This document shows positions 6,937-7,439 of a stretch of DNA of 7,439 bases, one piece after another. Source of the stretch: Clostridia bacterium (lineage in GTDB: Bacteria > Bacillota > Clostridia > Oscillospirales > CAG-272); NCBI GenBank assembly GCA_017457465.1, contig JAFTHJ010000222.1, positions 1 to 7,439 on the forward strand. The letters are read 5' to 3'. A model generated the notes under the pieces. That model ran no database searches, was not told the DNA's origin, and saw only the letters and a list, made by a program, of their open reading frames with translations. Each line of letters opens with the position of its first letter. Position 1 is the first letter of the stretch. The translations under genes were made by a program, and so were the position numbers.

Positions 6937-7439
6937 TTATTCCTTATAAATTGCTTTGAACTTACAGCTATCCATACAAGCTCCGCACTTGATACACTTT
7001 GCGGTATCAATGGTGTGAGGATTCTTAACGGTTCCGCTGATAGCTCCAACGGGACACTTTCTGGCACAGAGCGTACAGCCCTTACACTTGTCAGCGTCAA
7101 TCTTGTACTGAAGCAGACTCTTACATACGCCCGCGGGACATTTCTTATCAACAATGTGAGCAACATACTCGTCTCTGAAGTAACGGAGTGTGGAAAGAAC
7201 AGGGTTAGGAGCTGTCTGTCCGAGTCCGCAGAGGGATGCGCTCTTGATGTAGTTGGAGAGCTCCTCGAGTCTGTCGAGGTCTTCCATCTCACCGTTTCCA
7301 GCGATAATCTTATCGAGTATTTCAAGAAGTCTTCTTGTACCAACACGGCAAGGAGTACACTTTCCGCAAGACTCGTCGACAGTAAAGTCGAGGAAGAAAC
7401 GCGCAAGGTCAACCATACAGGTATCCTCGTCCATAACGA
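6937..7439 (-). CDS. hndC: NuoF-like NAD(P)H-binding hydrogenase subunit, 5' partial
   Basis: C-terminal part (about 166 residues) of an HndC/HydB-type subunit that in relatives binds FMN and NAD(P)H and passes electrons to the catalytic subunit. Numbering here is from the Met at 7434, which is internal: the preceding Val codon and the family motif continue past the window edge. Visible are the N3-type [4Fe-4S] site of NuoF (Cys23, 26 and 29 in ESCGKCTPCR, plus Cys69 in SLCGLGQ), a conserved KKCPAGVC segment (Cys99, Cys104), and a C-terminal two-cluster ferredoxin domain (Cys117/120/123/127 and Cys147/150/153/157) ending in KAIYKE. The extra ferredoxin tail distinguishes it from NuoF of respiratory complex I and points to a soluble hydrogenase. 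The FMN- and NADH-binding domain is outside the window, so cofactor preference and electron bifurcation cannot be judged. Confidence 0.93.
   Translation of the reverse strand, partial: VMDEDTCMVDLARFFLDFTVDESCGKCTPCRVGTRRLLEILDKIIAGNGEMEDLDRLEELSNYIKSASLCGLGQTAPNPVLSTLRYFRDEYVAHIVDKKCPAGVCKSLLQYKIDADKCKGCTLCARKCPVGAISGTVKNPHTIDTAKCIKCGACMDSCKFKAIYKE

Noticed and set aside
6885..7412. Open frame of 175 codons on the - strand in another frame
   Set aside because: It overlaps the NuoF-like fragment, whose cysteine motifs fix the true frame; the alternative product is Ser/Arg/Leu-rich and patternless.
1..7439. CRISPR arrays, tRNA or rRNA genes, insertion sequences, phage or defence genes
   Set aside because: I saw no spaced direct repeats, transposase, integrase or RNA gene pattern. 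The window is densely filled by recognised protein genes.

Overview
The window looks like a piece of an anaerobic Bacillota (Clostridia-type) chromosome or metagenomic contig. The reasons are an Hnd/HydA-type [FeFe] hydrogenase with a NuoF-like partner, short intergenic gaps, purine-rich AAAGGA ribosome binding sites, and standard-code genes of moderate GC. Taxonomy below that level is inference. Both ends cut through genes, so the window may be a whole contig.

Positions 2-5067 (+ strand) hold five genes in one direction: glnS (glutaminyl-tRNA synthetase, 5' end missing), a small DUF1294 membrane protein, a divergent MutS-type ATPase, an Lrp/AsnC-family regulator, and a class I/II PLP aminotransferase. 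The gaps are 60, 24 and 27 bases, and the last pair overlaps by one base, so much of this could be one transcript. The 60-base gap after glnS carries a perfect 13-bp hairpin that may separate glnS expression from the genes downstream. The regulator and aminotransferase are the clearest functional pair: Lrp-family proteins sense amino acids and the overlapping gene makes an enzyme of amino acid metabolism.

Positions 5068-5175 are a convergent intergenic region with two back-to-back hairpin terminators, one for each strand.

Positions 5176-7439 (- strand) hold the end of a soluble hydrogenase operon: an hndC/hydB-like (NuoF-like) subunit, cut by the window edge, followed by the hndD/hydA-like catalytic subunit. 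Together they would couple oxidation or formation of NAD(P)H to H2 turnover in the cytoplasm during fermentation. The small NuoE-like subunit expected upstream lies outside the window.

I see no clear wholly new system. The points most worth checking are the H-cluster loop substitutions in the hydrogenase (Ser at the usual Cys ligand position, Ser instead of Met in the second motif), the divergent MutS-like ATPase lacking a mismatch-recognition domain, the hairpin after glnS, and an in-frame TGA exactly where a conserved glnS tryptophan is expected, 14 bases from the window edge.
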